Positions 12,641 to 24,145 of a stretch of DNA of 64,000 nucleotides are shown here, one piece after another (positions within the stretch are counted from its first letter, which is position 1; each line of letters starts with the position of its first letter). The position numbers were made by a program, and so were the translations under genes. Source of the DNA: Marchantia polymorpha subsp. ruderalis (Eukaryota > Streptophyta > Marchantiopsida > Marchantiales > Marchantiaceae); contig AP031356.1 of the NCBI GenBank assembly GCA_037833965.1, forward strand, positions 21,908,501 to 21,972,500. Direction: 5' to 3'. Under the pieces are notes generated by a model that worked only from the letters and a program-made list of their open reading frames with translations, was not told the origin of the DNA and did no database searches.

Positions 12641-14200
12641 AAGTCAAGTCGCGGACCGTGACGCGAGAGTCCTGAGACCGCCGGACAAAGCAGACGTCAG
12701 CGGAGAATTTGGCCTCCGCCCTCCCTTCCGCACAGGAGGACCGGCACCGCAGAGTCCGGGACCAGCCACGTGTCTCCCGGACTGCCGGTCCGCCCGGACC
12801 ACGGGGCCACGACACGAAACACGCCACGAACGATTCCGGAATCGGGACCGGTATGGCCGGGCGTCCATGTCATGGGGGCGGCCCCGTGACGTCATCGCCC
12901 GGTGACAGGTAGATGTCCACGCTGTGGACCGAATCATGAACCAAACTGACCTCAGAGCTTCAGTTCAGCTCAGCTGAACTGAACTGAACTGAGCTGAGCC
13001 TGAAGGCCTTGAGATGCGACTGAAGAATGCCTGAGCAGAAGGAGGAGGAGGAGGAGGAGGTAGTGGCATTCGATGATTGCATGACAGGAGCAGGTTTAGA
13101 ATTGTCTTTGGCCCATGAGATGAACTGAAATTAGGTGGTCCTCCGATTAAGTCTCGGTCTCCCTCCATCCCTTCTCTTTGCTCTGGCTCTGTTCGTGATT
13201 CGGTTGGGGGCCGGGCCAGCGATGGAAGGCAAATCTCCCGCCTCGTGAATCTGAATTCTGTTCTATTGGGCTCAGCTCGGCTCGGCTTTGATCGGCTCGG
13301 CTCAGCTCAGCTCAGCTCACCTGCCCGTCACTCATTGATTGATAGATTCATTCAGTCATTCATTCGTTCGTTCGTTCGTTGGTTCATTCGTTCAGTCTGC
13401 GGACTGAGTCTGATGAGCGGCGTAGCAGGCATCCATCCGAATCCGAGCTCTGGCATTTCGCCGCATCTGTGCTGTACCACCTCTGGGGCTCTTGAATCTC
13501 GTCCCCCCGTCCCCCTCCCCCCCTCGCCCTCCCCCTGCCCCTGCTCGCCCTTAGGCCCCCTGCGGTTCTCGCTCGACCTCTGCTTTTTGCTGCAGAGGTG
13601 CTTTCCGCGCCCCGCAACATCTCTCGGTCCCCGCGGCCGCGGCTGCCCGGCTGCTGCTGCCTCTCGTGCGCTCCCGTCCGCTCCTCCTCCCCCCCACTGC
13701 TGCCCCTCGTCCCCCCTCTTCCCGTCGGACATGCTCTCCGTCCTCGGGGCCCTTTGCGTTTCGTCCGACTGGAATGCTGGCGCCAAGACCCCGTGCTGCA
13801 AAGAATCCGCCGGACGAGGCCCGGGGCTCGATCCGCGTCGCTGCTCCTGCTGCTGCTGCCGACGAGCTGCTCCTTCTGAGGTACCTGATTCTGATCTGAC
13901 CGATGAATTTGGGTCGGGGGTTTGGATTGCAGTCCGATTCGGGTTGCCAGTGCTCTGAGCTTCTTTCGTTTGCTTTACTCTGAGCTCCATTTGCTCTCCC
14001 CTTCTGTTTGTGTGATCGAGTGACGCGAATGCTGATGGCATTTGAGCTCGGACCTGAGTCGTACTGCCTTTTCTATCCCTTCGTCTGACTTTGGAAACCC
14101 TGTGGCTGCCACTGCCGCGTCTGGGGACGAGGACCAAAGTCGAATCATGGCAGATTGCTTCTTCGGAGGCGATCTGCAGCTTGGTCTGATTTCAGTCTTG
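12641..14200. promoter_or_regulatory. GC/CpG-rich island with simple repeats upstream of the sideroflexin gene
   Basis: Composition switches abruptly from AT-rich to GC-rich near 12640. The island contains a near-perfect inverted repeat (CAGTTCAGCT-C-AGCTGAACTG, 12961-12981) followed by CTGAA and CTGAG pentamers. It also has a run of GGCTC/AGCTC pentamers (13266-13318), a CATT/CGTT tetranucleotide tract (13357-13396), and C-rich and CTG-rich stretches (13500-13720). Long frames on both strands here (13245-13958 plus; 13352-14137 minus) are low-complexity by-products of GC content. The most reasonable reading is promoter plus 5' leader for the + strand gene at 16415, with an intron between. 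A donor-like 'gag|gtacctg' lies near 13880. The spacing of over 2 kb to the start codon makes the link an inference. Confidence 0.5.
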
Positions 14201-14914
14201 AATCTATGAGCCGAGCACTAGCGGGGATTCGTGTTTACCTCTTTGTCATGTCACATGCTTTGTGAGCTTTGCATCGCTCGCTCTGTGAGATGCCTGCTCG
14301 CATCTCGGGCCTCACAGTCAGTCCACGTGATCGTAGGAACTCGATGAGAGTGCACGTTTGAATTCGCCGTGGTCGAGTTCTTTCTTCATCCTTCTTAAAT
14401 TCAGCCGCAGTCAGTCGCCCGTGACTCCAGAAGGACTGAGCTATACAATGTCAGGCGTCACGCAACCATGCTCACAACAATTAAGGATTGATATGAGGAT
14501 CTCCCTCTTTCTACCTTCATCCCTTTCTCCAACCCTACGACAATGTTGAACATAGGAAACTACGAGCTTTCGTATCAATAGATGGCCTGTAGCATCTTTT
14601 ATTTCTTACTCTCTGCAAGTTTCTCTATGTAAGCTTCAAACCCTCCGTGTTCGAATCTATGCCGCACTGACACTGCCCTCAAATACGGGCCTTACACAAC
14701 CTTTCCTTTCTGAAGCTCTAGCCTTTCGAGTTCTCTTCCTTCAACAATTCTTAATCACGCTGCCAGTTTGGACTTTGTTTGAGTGAATCAGGAGACTGAA
14801 TAAAGCTTAATCGATGTCAAACTCTTCTCAATATTTTAATATGCAAATTCTGTTTGAGACTTAAGGCGTCATGATACTTGTACACTTGTTCTAGTTATAT
14901 GCTTTCGACTGCAG

Positions 14915-15011
14915 GCTCTTTCTGTCGCCATGGACTCTTTTTCGGATTATGCATGTCATGATGCAAACTATGGGCCTGACAGCGTGATAGCATGCCCTTC
15001 TACTGGCTATG
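14915..15011 (+). other. Possible leader exon with a short upstream ORF
   Basis: A well-formed acceptor (ctttcgactgcag, ending 14914) and donor (ctatg|gtgagt, after 15011) bound a 97-nt segment. It holds an ATG in good context (14930) and 27 open codons beginning MDSFSDYACHD. I could not splice it in frame to the sideroflexin start at 16415: every candidate acceptor near 16400 gives the wrong phase. It is therefore either a non-coding 5' leader exon with an upstream ORF or a chance pair of splice motifs. The rest of 14200-16414 shows nothing else I can support. Confidence 0.25.
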
Positions 15012-16414
15012 GTGAGTATTAGATAACATATAGCCGTCACTCGGTGGACCACTTGACCTGGAACTAAGCACAGCAAGGATTGGAGTCTCCACGAGAAGGT
15101 CTAGGGTGCAGAGTTCTCTTTGTTAATTAAAGACCTCCAGCTAGGTTGGAATGTGACTTTGTAAGACCCACAGGAGAATATGAGCGTGCTTTTAGCTTCG
15201 AGCTCAATGTGTTTGATGGAATATCGGAGCTGGAAATCGTGTTATGGAGCCAAGGAAGTTGTTTGTCTTGATACTGAAGCAGGTTCAGTGTGGAATGTAG
15301 CAGTACATTTTGGTGTATCTCTATACATTTTGTAAATTCTCTGTACGCCCATACTGCTCACTATTTATCTTCTATTCTTTGACTTTGTTCCTGCTCAGTT
15401 GAGAAGGAAATTCTGCTGGTCTTAAATATCACGAACTAATTTTTCTCCTCACAATTGACAATCATCCCTTTCTATGTCGTTGATATACTGACCTCCATTG
15501 GAAGCAGATAAGGGCTGGTATAGGATGATACTTTTCTTAGTTCAATATCATTGCCCATCGGTAAAGAAGCTGTAGACGGTTTCTATGGGGCATAGGCCTC
15601 CACGTAGTATCACTTTACAGCTGCAGGAGCCACAGTCAGCCACACCGCAGCCATGTTGGTATTTTCGGAGCATTTATCCAAGTTCAGTTGCCTAGAATCA
15701 AAATCAAAGCGAGAAAAAGATCAAATCCGTCTTCTGAGGTCAGTCATAATTTAGGGCACATGGCTTTTCCAGAGCTTTCTGTATGAAGCCTGGAAACTCC
15801 GCCGTGACAATATTTAGTTTAAAGTATCACATCGACAAACCACGTTTTAATTTCCTCCTTTCTTAATCCGATCAATCCATGTCCTTTTAGCTAAGATGAA
15901 ACAGAAATGGGCTCTTTAGCTCCTGCTTACTCTATAAGGATAACAAAATCTCTCCACCAGAGTAGTGGTAGATTCTTTCTTGCTTGCTGTATTGATCATT
16001 GTATAAATGCTGATAATCTGATTCTATGCATGGAAGATCTGGGAGCGGAATTTGTGTTCAACCTCGAGTCTTTAGAAAAGGTTGTTGTATTATCTGATGG
16101 ACTGAAGGATGTGCCGTAGACTCGAGCTCCCTGGTCGTGCTAAAATTCTCGTCATTCTGTGCAGATAGCCAAGGGAGCTAAACTTCCCAAAGAACATTCG
16201 TCCGACGAATGTCAACCCTGCTTTTGACAGAGGGAGACGTCTTCCCAGGGGAAGACGCCGAAGCCTCAAGCACATCTCCATCATCTTGCAGGGTTTCGAT
16301 TGGTCGTCGACTCGAAAGGCGGCAAGCTTTGGGTTTCATATTGTGAAGAGATCCTGTACTTGTCTTAGGATTCCACATAGAAGGCCCCCGAAGTGAAAGC
16401 AGCAGGAGATCAAG

Positions 16415-17646
16415 ATGGACGAAGGGACTTACTGGCATAGGGTCACTAGAATCTTCAACATGATGGACATTAGGACCGCCTTTGTCACAGATGCTGAAGT
16501 GGATGCCGCTGTCAAGTTGCTGAGCGATTTCGAGGAGGGGAAAGTCACAGATGTGTCGGACAAAAAACTCAACAAAGCTCGTAAAGTCAAGGATGCTGTA
16601 GTACATCCAGACACCGGGGAGAAAATATTCCTTCCTTTACGACTTTCCTTCATGATACCCTGCAACCTCATTGTCGACACTCTCATGCTGTCAGCCAGAG
16701 GGTTTATGCAAAATGTAGGAGCTCAGTGGCTCAACCAAACTTACAATTGTATGCACTACTATGCAAATCGGAACGCATCCAACGAGGAAGGAGTGCATAA
16801 AATTTTCGAAGCCTATGTGGGTGCGACTGTCAGCTCTGTTGGTACCGTGATGGGTCTTCACGCCCTCGTCGATAAGGTGCCGAAAGCAACGCCATGGTGA
16901 GTCGTGTCTGAGAAGAAATCCCAGTTCTGCAGCTAAGCCACATACATCTCTTAGAGCTTCTCCACGCAAGCTTGCAATCTTCAATCTTACATCAGAAGAT
17001 TTGTTTCCAGAATATTTTTGGGAAACGATATCTGCAATGAGTAACAGTTCTTGCGTTGATGCAGGAAGCCAATAGTCAGGAGAATGGTTCCCTTCTGTGC
17101 GGTCGCAGCTGCGGACTTTTTGAACCTGGGCATCACCCGTAGAAACGAAGTGTTCGACGGGATCAAAGTGCTAGATAGTAGCGGCGACGAATTGGGTCAC
17201 AGTAGGAAAGCAGGTGTGAGGGCAGTCGGTGCCTGTATAATGGGTCGAATTGCAGCCGCTGCTCCTATTTTAGTTGTGCCGCCTTTAGTATTGCACAGGT
17301 GAAGAAATTGCTCTTACAAGTAAATGATTGCTCTTGTTCATACTTTCAACCTCACTAGAGCTGAGTTTCTAATTTCCTCATGGAGTGATTGAGTTGTTGT
17401 TTTAATAATCAACTCGTCTGTGCCAGGTTGGAGAAAACCAGGCTTTACACCCAAAGGCCTTATCTGCGGATCCCAACACTTATGGGTATGATTGCCTTCT
17501 CCATTCAAGTTTCTGTACCTCTGTGCATCGGTGTCTTCCATCAGCATGCCACCATCGATGTGCGCAAGTTAGAGCCGGAGTTCCAAAACAAGGTGGACAG
17601 GTTCGGCAAGCCTATCACTCACGTATTTTACAACAAAGGCTTATGA
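16415..17646 (+). CDS. Sideroflexin (mitochondrial amino-acid transporter family)
   Basis: Three exons, 16415-16896, 17065-17298 and 17427-17646, give 311 aa with perfect phasing, close to the usual length of about 320 aa. Family hallmarks in order: TYWHRVTRIFNMMDIRTAF near the N-terminus (the STF/W...DPRT region), HPDTGEKIFLP at 64-74, NQTYNCMHYYANRNAS around 107-122, a VPFCAVAAADFLNLG segment opening exon 2, a VVPPLVLHRLEK segment across the exon 2-3 junction, and a C-terminus ending FYNKGL. Several hydrophobic segments fit a multispanning inner-membrane protein. Animal SFXN1 imports serine into mitochondria for one-carbon metabolism; the plant substrate is inferred. ATG 16415 is chosen because TGA lies in frame seven codons upstream. 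An extra 5' coding exon adding a few residues cannot be excluded. No damage is seen. Confidence 0.93.
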
Positions 17647-20399
17647 ATGAATGACTAGTGCCTGAACCACACATTAACTTCACTGGTTAAATGGAGGATG
17701 TGGAGCCAGCCATCATCAGTCATGTCAATTGCAGCTCACGAAACATGTGACCATCATCATGCTTCGTGAAAAGTCTTCATCCTCCTCAGGATACAAATTT
17801 CTGCTAGTTCGAGGGAGAAGCAAGGGAGGTGGCTCTCACTAGTGATCTTGCTTCCAGGATTGTTGTGGCGCTTCGGATTAGACTCGGTATAGCCTTCAAG
17901 TGCTTATGAAGAGGATAAATTTGATTCATGTGTCCTTAATTGAAGCTGAAAGCTTGAAAGTTTCTGGCAGCCAAGTGTTCACACTGATTATCCGAGCTTG
18001 CTTCGAGTTCTGTATAATGACGATTCTTGTACTTATCGAGTAGCGAAAGTACATCCTGTATGAAGCTTCCGGATGAAATTTTTGCACGAAAGAGCGTAGA
18101 GACATTGAGTAGTGCTCGTATCGGATATATCGTTGCACATCTCTCTCATGTTGTCTTGTCGTATTATCATCGTTCTCCAGCGAGGCCTCTCATTGGGGAC
18201 AGATAGACTCGGAGTTCTCGTATGTGGTAGTTTAAAGCTGACGATCTTCTAGACACTAATGCAGGCAGCACTGCACTTCACCTTTTCAGGAGTTTTGGGA
18301 AGTGCATCGGATGGTGTTTACCCATGAGATAGAGTTTGAATTGAAATAAGGATTGCAATCAAATTCAACGACTATTCATCTCCTGACTTGATACAAAACC
18401 GGAAATTTACTTGGTTTAATCAGAAATGAATCTGAATTGTAAAGCGCGATGATAGTCCTGTTTTTTGTTACACAAGAAGTTTGGACGTAAATCGTCTTGA
18501 CAACCTATTGAATCCACATGTCAATGGGTTGGTGGAAAATATCATAAATACTAGATTATTACACTTACTGTTGTTATTCAAGATGGGTCATTCACGTTAG
18601 ATATTTAGTCGTTTGGTTTCGAAAGTTATTCGGTTGGAAATCAGACCATCACCGCGATAATATTAGGGTTTAGACTGTGATATACTTTTTATTATTTTCA
18701 TATTAATAATAACTCTCCATCCAATGTACCATCCACTTTAACTCGTATACCATTCTTAAAATTGATATCAAGAATAAGCCTCGCACTCATATGTTATAAG
18801 TTAAGATCATGTCATTTTACACGCCCCATTTTCAGGTACCAGCGCGTTGGCAACAATTTCCGTCCACATATAATACTGTTTGTGTTCTTACTTTTCCCAC
18901 TAGACGGGAGTAAGTGCGAGGTTAAGTACAAAAACCTTGAATCTTTACGCCATGTTGGCGAGTTGGACATGAGCATATTGTTTCAGTCCACAGTTTTTTT
19001 GGTTTAGAAATTTGATTCGTAACTTCCATATTTTTTACAAATTGAAATTGATATGATTGCTTAAAAGACATGGTCTCGTCTAGTTCATCAAATTCCACGT
19101 GTCTAGTAATTTTCAAACCAAGGAGAGATATTTTCAAACCAAGGAGAGATATTTTCATACATGTCAATCCTAGATTTTGATGTATATGGAATATAAAAAG
19201 ATCATGTCATGAATATTAAAATTGAAAATTTTTAATAATGAATTCATTCGAATTATATATTTTAATTTGATATTTTTATCTAACTTATTACATTAGTTCT
19301 TTTATCCACTGATAGTGATGTCAGAGCTATGACACTGATAGACTTTTCAGCAATAGCCAGATGACCAGTGTATTGTGTACCTGCGCATGGACTTCAATGA
19401 GACCCGCAATCCGTAATGTGTTGCCCTTGTTCTGGCGCTTGTCCTGTTTGTTTGGCTTCAGCAGCTTTGTTAGCGGCAATAGCCTTATATATTAACGGGA
19501 GAACCCTGGCATTAGGCCCTTGCAGTCAGGGTTCAAGACACCGTGAGACGCGCGTCCCCTCGCGGCCGAGAAATCGACTCCAATGAATGCGCCAGATAAC
19601 ACTACCCAAAACTATGAAAGGCGGTTGGGAACTCTGCACTTAACCCTGAACATAACATGTCTTCCCTCACTCACCAGTCAATTACGGGTCTTTAAATTAA
19701 ATTAAATTGAATTAAAATACTAAATAATAACATAACATAAAATCAAAAATAAATATAAACTATTAATAATAAAAACTATTGGCGGCTGAGATTTGGCGCG
19801 AAGATCGGGTGAGCGTTATGAGTTGCAGAGAAATTTCGGCCCGGGGAAAAAAAAATTTAACCGGTACCCAAAAAAAAAAGTTACCATCCTTCATAATCCA
19901 AGATTCAAGACTCAAACCTTCATAATTTATGGGTACCAAAACTGTAGGTACCCAATTAGTGACTCCGTGTAATGAGAAAATTCATTATCACACCTTCGTC
20001 CTGATTTCGGCCTCATTGCAAGACGGAAATGTTTTGACAGCCCCACACGAACCCCGAACTCACGACGAAGGAATAGGAAGAAATCGAGCGCTCAATTCGA
20101 GTCTGATGCGGAATTCAATCCGCTTCAGAATTTTAGTTGCTCTCGTGACCTGGTGATCGTCAAATTGCGCAAATATGTCACCTGTTGCTGTGATGATCGA
20201 GGCTTACGAGGTAGGACCTGTGCAAGGATGGTTGACAGGATTTTGCTGATCGTCGTTGTCGTGGCACCCGCGAGTTCGTAGTGGAATGCACGCAAAAATT
20301 CGGGAGTTTAGCCGAACGTAAGAATACTGTGCTGTATTTGAGAAACTATTAGTCCACGAGTGATACTTTGCACACAATTCGAAAGCGCGCAGAGCGTGT
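17647..20399. other. 3' flank of sideroflexin gene and intergenic DNA
   Basis: Contains the presumed 3' UTR, then AT-rich sequence. Two minor landmarks: a 21-bp tandem duplication at 19116-19157 (unit 'aaccaaggagagatattttca' allowing for register) and A-rich tracts near 19850-19880. No coding sequence recognised. Confidence 0.55.
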
Positions 20400-20557
20400 T
20401 AGGCTTGGCCACGGTCCGGTCGAGACCGGTTAAAGTATAGATTAACCTTTAATAGATACGGGCCAAACCTGGACCGGTTAAATTACCGATTAACAGGTTA
20501 ACCGGTACACAATTTTTCTAAACCGGTTAATGGTTAACCGGACCGTGGCCAAGCCTA
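20400..20557. mobile_element. Short MITE with 21-bp perfect terminal inverted repeats (hAT-like)
   Basis: The ends are exact inverted repeats: 20401-20420 reads AGGCTTGGCCACGGTCCGGT and 20537-20556 is its reverse complement; one more base pairs on each side. The interior is full of ACCGGTTAA / TTAACCGG repeats, so the whole 158 bp can fold back. Flanks agcgtgtt / accgtggg match at 5 of 8 positions, weakly consistent with an old 8-bp target-site duplication. It carries no coding capacity. Assignment to hAT rests on the TAGG...GGCC type of end and the weak duplication. Confidence 0.75.
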
Positions 20558-20565
20558 CCGTGGGC

Positions 20566-21180
20566 AGCAGGCTCGGCGTTTGGTCGTTCAGGCAGAGCGG
20601 GCAGCAATCATGCGCCATTGTCGTGGTATGTTTATCTTTCATGGGCTTTTGCTATGGCTGCGTTTTGCTGCTGCGTTGCGTTTGCATCAGTTTGTTTTGC
20701 TGCAGGCGTATCCCAGTTCAAGCCTGAGACTGTGAATAAGATTCAGGAGAACATCGTCAATGATTGACTGAACGATTGATTGAACAACTGTGTGATTGAC
20801 TTCAGCTGACCCGAGAAGTCTTGTCGCCCGCGAAATGAGAACTGTCCCGTCCGTGTGCTCCACCCAAAGGCCCAGCTCGAACGCCTTGGCATGCAATATC
20901 GATCTTCCCCGCTCGGCCATATACTGCGGAGCTTGAGCAGTGTTGATACTCACTCCACCTTCCAGCACGTTCACCAAGCTGCTCATCAGCTGCCCGTCCT
21001 GCGTTGATCAGCTATGTCGTCTGCATCGGCAATCTGTCGATGATTTTGGATTTCGATGGCACGTTGGTGGCAGCCGGTGCCGGGCTTGGCGAGAAGGACG
21101 GGCAGCTGGTGAGAAGCTTGTTGAACATGTCTATGGGTGTGATGTATGATGCTACCAGAGCAGCTTGTTGAACGTGCTGT
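20566..21180. pseudogene. Rearranged copy of an unidentified multicopy gene
   Basis: 20566-20735 (plus) matches the reverse complement of about 33107-33290, including a shared intron (g|gtatgtt...ttttgctgcag|gcgtatcc). 20990-21110 (plus) continues that gene, with DFDGTLVAAGAGL. Between them, 20737-20990 carries the following part of the gene in the opposite orientation: the minus strand reads MSSLVNVLEGGVSINTAQAP then YMAERGRSILHAKAFELGLW. So an internal block has been inverted relative to its neighbours. The protein family is unknown to me. FDFDGTLV looks like HAD-phosphatase motif I, but nothing else HAD-like is visible. Related pieces lie at 23195-23225, 28345-28900 and 32935-33354. Confidence 0.65.
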
Positions 21181-21556
21181 GGACTCGTCCGTGCGCCTGG
21201 CTCGCTAGCGCCCTTTTCGACGGACGGGGTCCTAGACGGCCATGCGTGCGGGCACCCGCTGACTGAGTGCAGACCGTCCCTACGGGCGCAAGGGAATCTC
21301 TCGGACGCGTCTAGATTCCTGCCGGGCGCGAGCGGACGCGCTGCTGAAAGGGGACGATCAGCGGATTATCCGCGGGTGTCGCGTGGTGGACAGCTTGGGT
21401 GTGATGGAGAATCAAATTTCTCTTTCACAAACTCCTCATTCTTTCGGGTTGGTGGACTCTTAACGCTGCATCGTGTTGTAGAGCGCTTGCGTATCATTAT
21501 CGTTGTGGTTGACTTGATGATTGAGTGCCTGCGTTTGCTTTCTGAGTTGCTGTGTA

Positions 21557-21766
21557 ATGTCTGAGGTCTTTAAGATTGCCATGGTGTGTTGTGTTGCTCA
21601 CGTGGGTCACCAGATGGGGCGGGCTAAAGTTCTGACGAAGAAACTGTCTGTCGCGACTCCCAAAGAGGTGCTCGAGAGCACGGCTTGGAATCCTGTCCCT
21701 GTACAAAGAAAGAGAGGACGGCCTCAAAAAGGTGCGAAGGAGGAGCTACCTGTGGAGGAGAAATAA
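21557..21766 (+). CDS. Small ORF with AT-hook-like basic motif (weak)
   Basis: A 69-codon frame from ATG 21557 (MSEVFKIAMVCC...) ending with a basic RKRGRPQKGAKEE segment. RGRP flanked by basic residues is the core of an AT-hook minor-groove DNA-binding motif. There is no other domain and no homologue I recognise. It lies between transposon remnants, just downstream of a GC-rich stretch (21160-21370) that I also cannot identify. It could be a fragment of a transposon-encoded protein or a chance frame. Confidence 0.2.
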   Translation: MSEVFKIAMVCCVAHVGHQMGRAKVLTKKLSVATPKEVLESTAWNPVPVQRKRGRPQKGAKEELPVEEK

Positions 21767-22044
21767 AAGTGGAGGATTAAGGAAACTACTGAAAATAAGT
21801 AATCCAATTGCGGAGAATGAGCAGTTTTGCAAAAATCTGTGATACCTTAGATTGATTTTATCTTTAACATTATATGATTTTCATTATATTTTGAAAGTTA
21901 TGATAAGATAAAACTACAAAAAGATCAAAACCAATCATTTTTGTAATCAGATTTCTAATTTGATCAAAATTAGATAATTTTGATTGAAATTCATAATTTG
22001 AGAAATATATCATCATATTAAAAATACCTACCTAACACAACTGG

Positions 22045-22126
22045 GACGCTTTGGCCGAGTGGTTAAGGCGTGTGCCTGCTAAGTACATGGGGTCTCCCCG
22101 CGAGAGTTCGAATCTCTCAGGCGTCG
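22045..22126 (+). tRNA. tRNA-Ser (anticodon GCT)
   Basis: 82-nt class II tRNA. Acceptor stem GACGCTT pairs with AGGCGTC (one G-U). The A box region TGGCCGAGTGG and B box AGTTCGAATCT are intact. The anticodon loop CTGCTAA puts GCT at 22078-22080, decoding AGC/AGU serine codons. The long variable arm (TGGGGTCTCCCCG) is typical of tRNA-Ser. No intron. A TTTT run at 22147-22150 would serve as the Pol III terminator. The CCA is not encoded, as expected for a nuclear gene. Confidence 0.97.
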
Positions 22127-23607
22127 TCCCAGACTGGCGAAGTGCCTTTTGGTTATGGAATTTATATTATGTACATAATTAGTCATCGTTCAACTGCTCT
22201 TGGCACTAGAAAGATTTATTCAACCTTTTTGACCTTTTGATTCCCACGAGGTTGATCTATGTACCGGGTCCGATCCGTAAGCAGAATGAATCTTCAAGTA
22301 TTGTCGCAGTGCGTCGCATGCACCCGATCTCATCATCGTGTCAGATGAGTATGTCTCATGATCAGAAAGTAGAAGAAAGATGAAAATATACGCAAATATG
22401 AAGCCAAAAAGTTGATTACGTATTTACAAGTCCATTTCCTAATTCTGTAATTGACGTAGCGTATACGAAGCACGCACGCGTTTCAGACAAACTTTATAAC
22501 CAGCTAGATACCATCTTTTGATCAAGCATTAAAAACCACGTTGACATTCGGAAATTATTTGAAATTATTGAACCTTATTTAAGTATCGTTTCTGTTCGGT
22601 GTGTTTTGTTCACCATTCCACATACAATTTAAAATGAAGAGCTGGGTATGAGGAGTTTCAACTCTCTCGTGAGTGGATTTGTACCAGAGGTACAATTCAG
22701 ATTTTGTGTACCGTTAGAAACTTTGAAAACCTTTCGAATTGATTGCTTAAAGAATAGTTTGAAAAATCAGATTTCTGTGTATGGAGTTGCCATGAGTCTG
22801 TAATATTGACTAGTAAAGTTTGATTATTATTTATTGAGCAGGGTGGTCTATAAAGTGCGGTATCCTCTTTATAACAGCAGGGATAAGGTTGAAAGTCAAG
22901 ACCTGTGATTTAATTGTTGTCCTCTTTGGCTTTGTTTCTTACATGGATTTTTCACTTATGTTTTTATTTGGAGATTCAAAGGACTAATGTGGTGATTCTT
23001 ATTAGAGATTGTAGAACTGACGCAGTCTGTTTGCTCGTTGATCAACCGGTTTGACATATGTGGAATATGTTCTCTAATCTGGAGCTGCTGACGCAAACAT
23101 GGAATCCTCAAATGAACAAAGGCAAGAATTGGAATCGTTCGTACGATAAAACAACGCACAATGGGCGGTGGTTATGTTTAAATAATCTGGATGTAATGCG
23201 GAGCTTGAGTAGTGTTGATCCCCACTAGCAACCACCATCACGAATCACATGATGAAGGCTTCTTCTGGTATCCAGCCAACTGCTTGCCTGCACTGTGCTT
23301 TCGACAACTGAAATTCCTATTCATCGTTGTGAGTTGCTGATGCTACTAATATGGATCGTTGGCAAAGGACACAAGGCTTTCCGAATTAGTAAAGAAATTG
23401 CACAAAAATATGCACAAAATTATCAGATGAGGCTCGCACAACGAAAGCGAAATGACCAGAATTCAAAAATTGCATAACATACATTGAAAAATTTATAAAT
23501 CTTACAAGAAATTTGAAGCTCTACTAACGGATCGGGGAATTAAGTTGCCACGTTGTAGACGCAGTGCTAGCTCTACATAGTTTCTATTGCATAAACAACC
23601 TTGCACA
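22127..23607. other. Intergenic DNA with a stray repeat fragment
   Basis: No gene seen. About 30 bp at 23195-23225 (tgcggagcttgagtagtgttgat) match the unidentified multicopy gene found at 20.9 kb and 33.0 kb, so it is a relic of the same repeat family. The remainder is unremarkable. Confidence 0.5.
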
Positions 23608-24145
23608 TAGGCCTCGCCAAGGTAAGGTAAAAGGTAACCGGGTAAGCCATAGGCTCCACCTTTACCTTACCTTTTACCTTACTCGTGTCACTATTGTCTA
23701 CATTTACCCTTTACTTTTACCTCAGGGTAATTACCGGGTTATCTGATACGGATTCTAAAAGCTTTAAAAGTTACTTTTACATCAGGGTTACCGAGTAATT
23801 AACCTATTAACTCTACCCTAAAGGTTAAAAGATCAGGGTTACCGGGTAATTACCCCATTACCTATACCCTAAAGGGTAAAAGCTAAAGGTAGTTTACTTG
23901 TTTAGTACAGTTAACCTGGATCGTTTCAGTATAATGTGCAGAATTACATTGTGAATAATTTTGAGAGTGTCCACGTTTTTTTTTTTCGCAGTCACAAGTG
24001 TTACCCGGTAATTACCAGGTAATCCAAACGGGTCTAACTTTACCTTACCTTTACCCTACCCTATAGCCAAACCTCAACCTTTACCCTTAACTTTTACCAT
24101 TTTACTGGGTAACCCTAAAATGTTACATTACCTTGCCGAGTGCAG
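23608..24145. mobile_element. GGTAA/TTACC-rich hAT MITE, copy 1
   Basis: Begins TAGGCCTCGCCAAGGTAAGG and ends with the inverted counterpart ...TTACCTTGCCGAG. The interior is packed with GGTAA and TTACC motifs on both strands and carries a unique core ('gagagtgtccac' near 23962). The same core and ends recur at 29217-29879 and 30320-30855. Flanks cttgcaca / gctgcaca agree at 6 of 8 positions, compatible with an aged 8-bp target duplication. Non-autonomous: no ORF. Confidence 0.8.

Noticed and set aside
13245..14137. Two long overlapping frames (237 codons plus, 261 codons minus) in GC-rich DNA
   Set aside because: Low-complexity Pro/Ser/Arg/Gly composition on both strands, no domain, and simple-repeat content; by-products of GC richness.
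14930..15011. MDSFSDY exon as the true N-terminus of the sideroflexin
   Set aside because: No acceptor near 16400 restores phase, and TGA lies in frame just upstream of ATG 16415.
21160..21370. Ribosomal RNA fragment in a GC-rich stretch
   Set aside because: I could not match any conserved rRNA segment; composition alone is not evidence.
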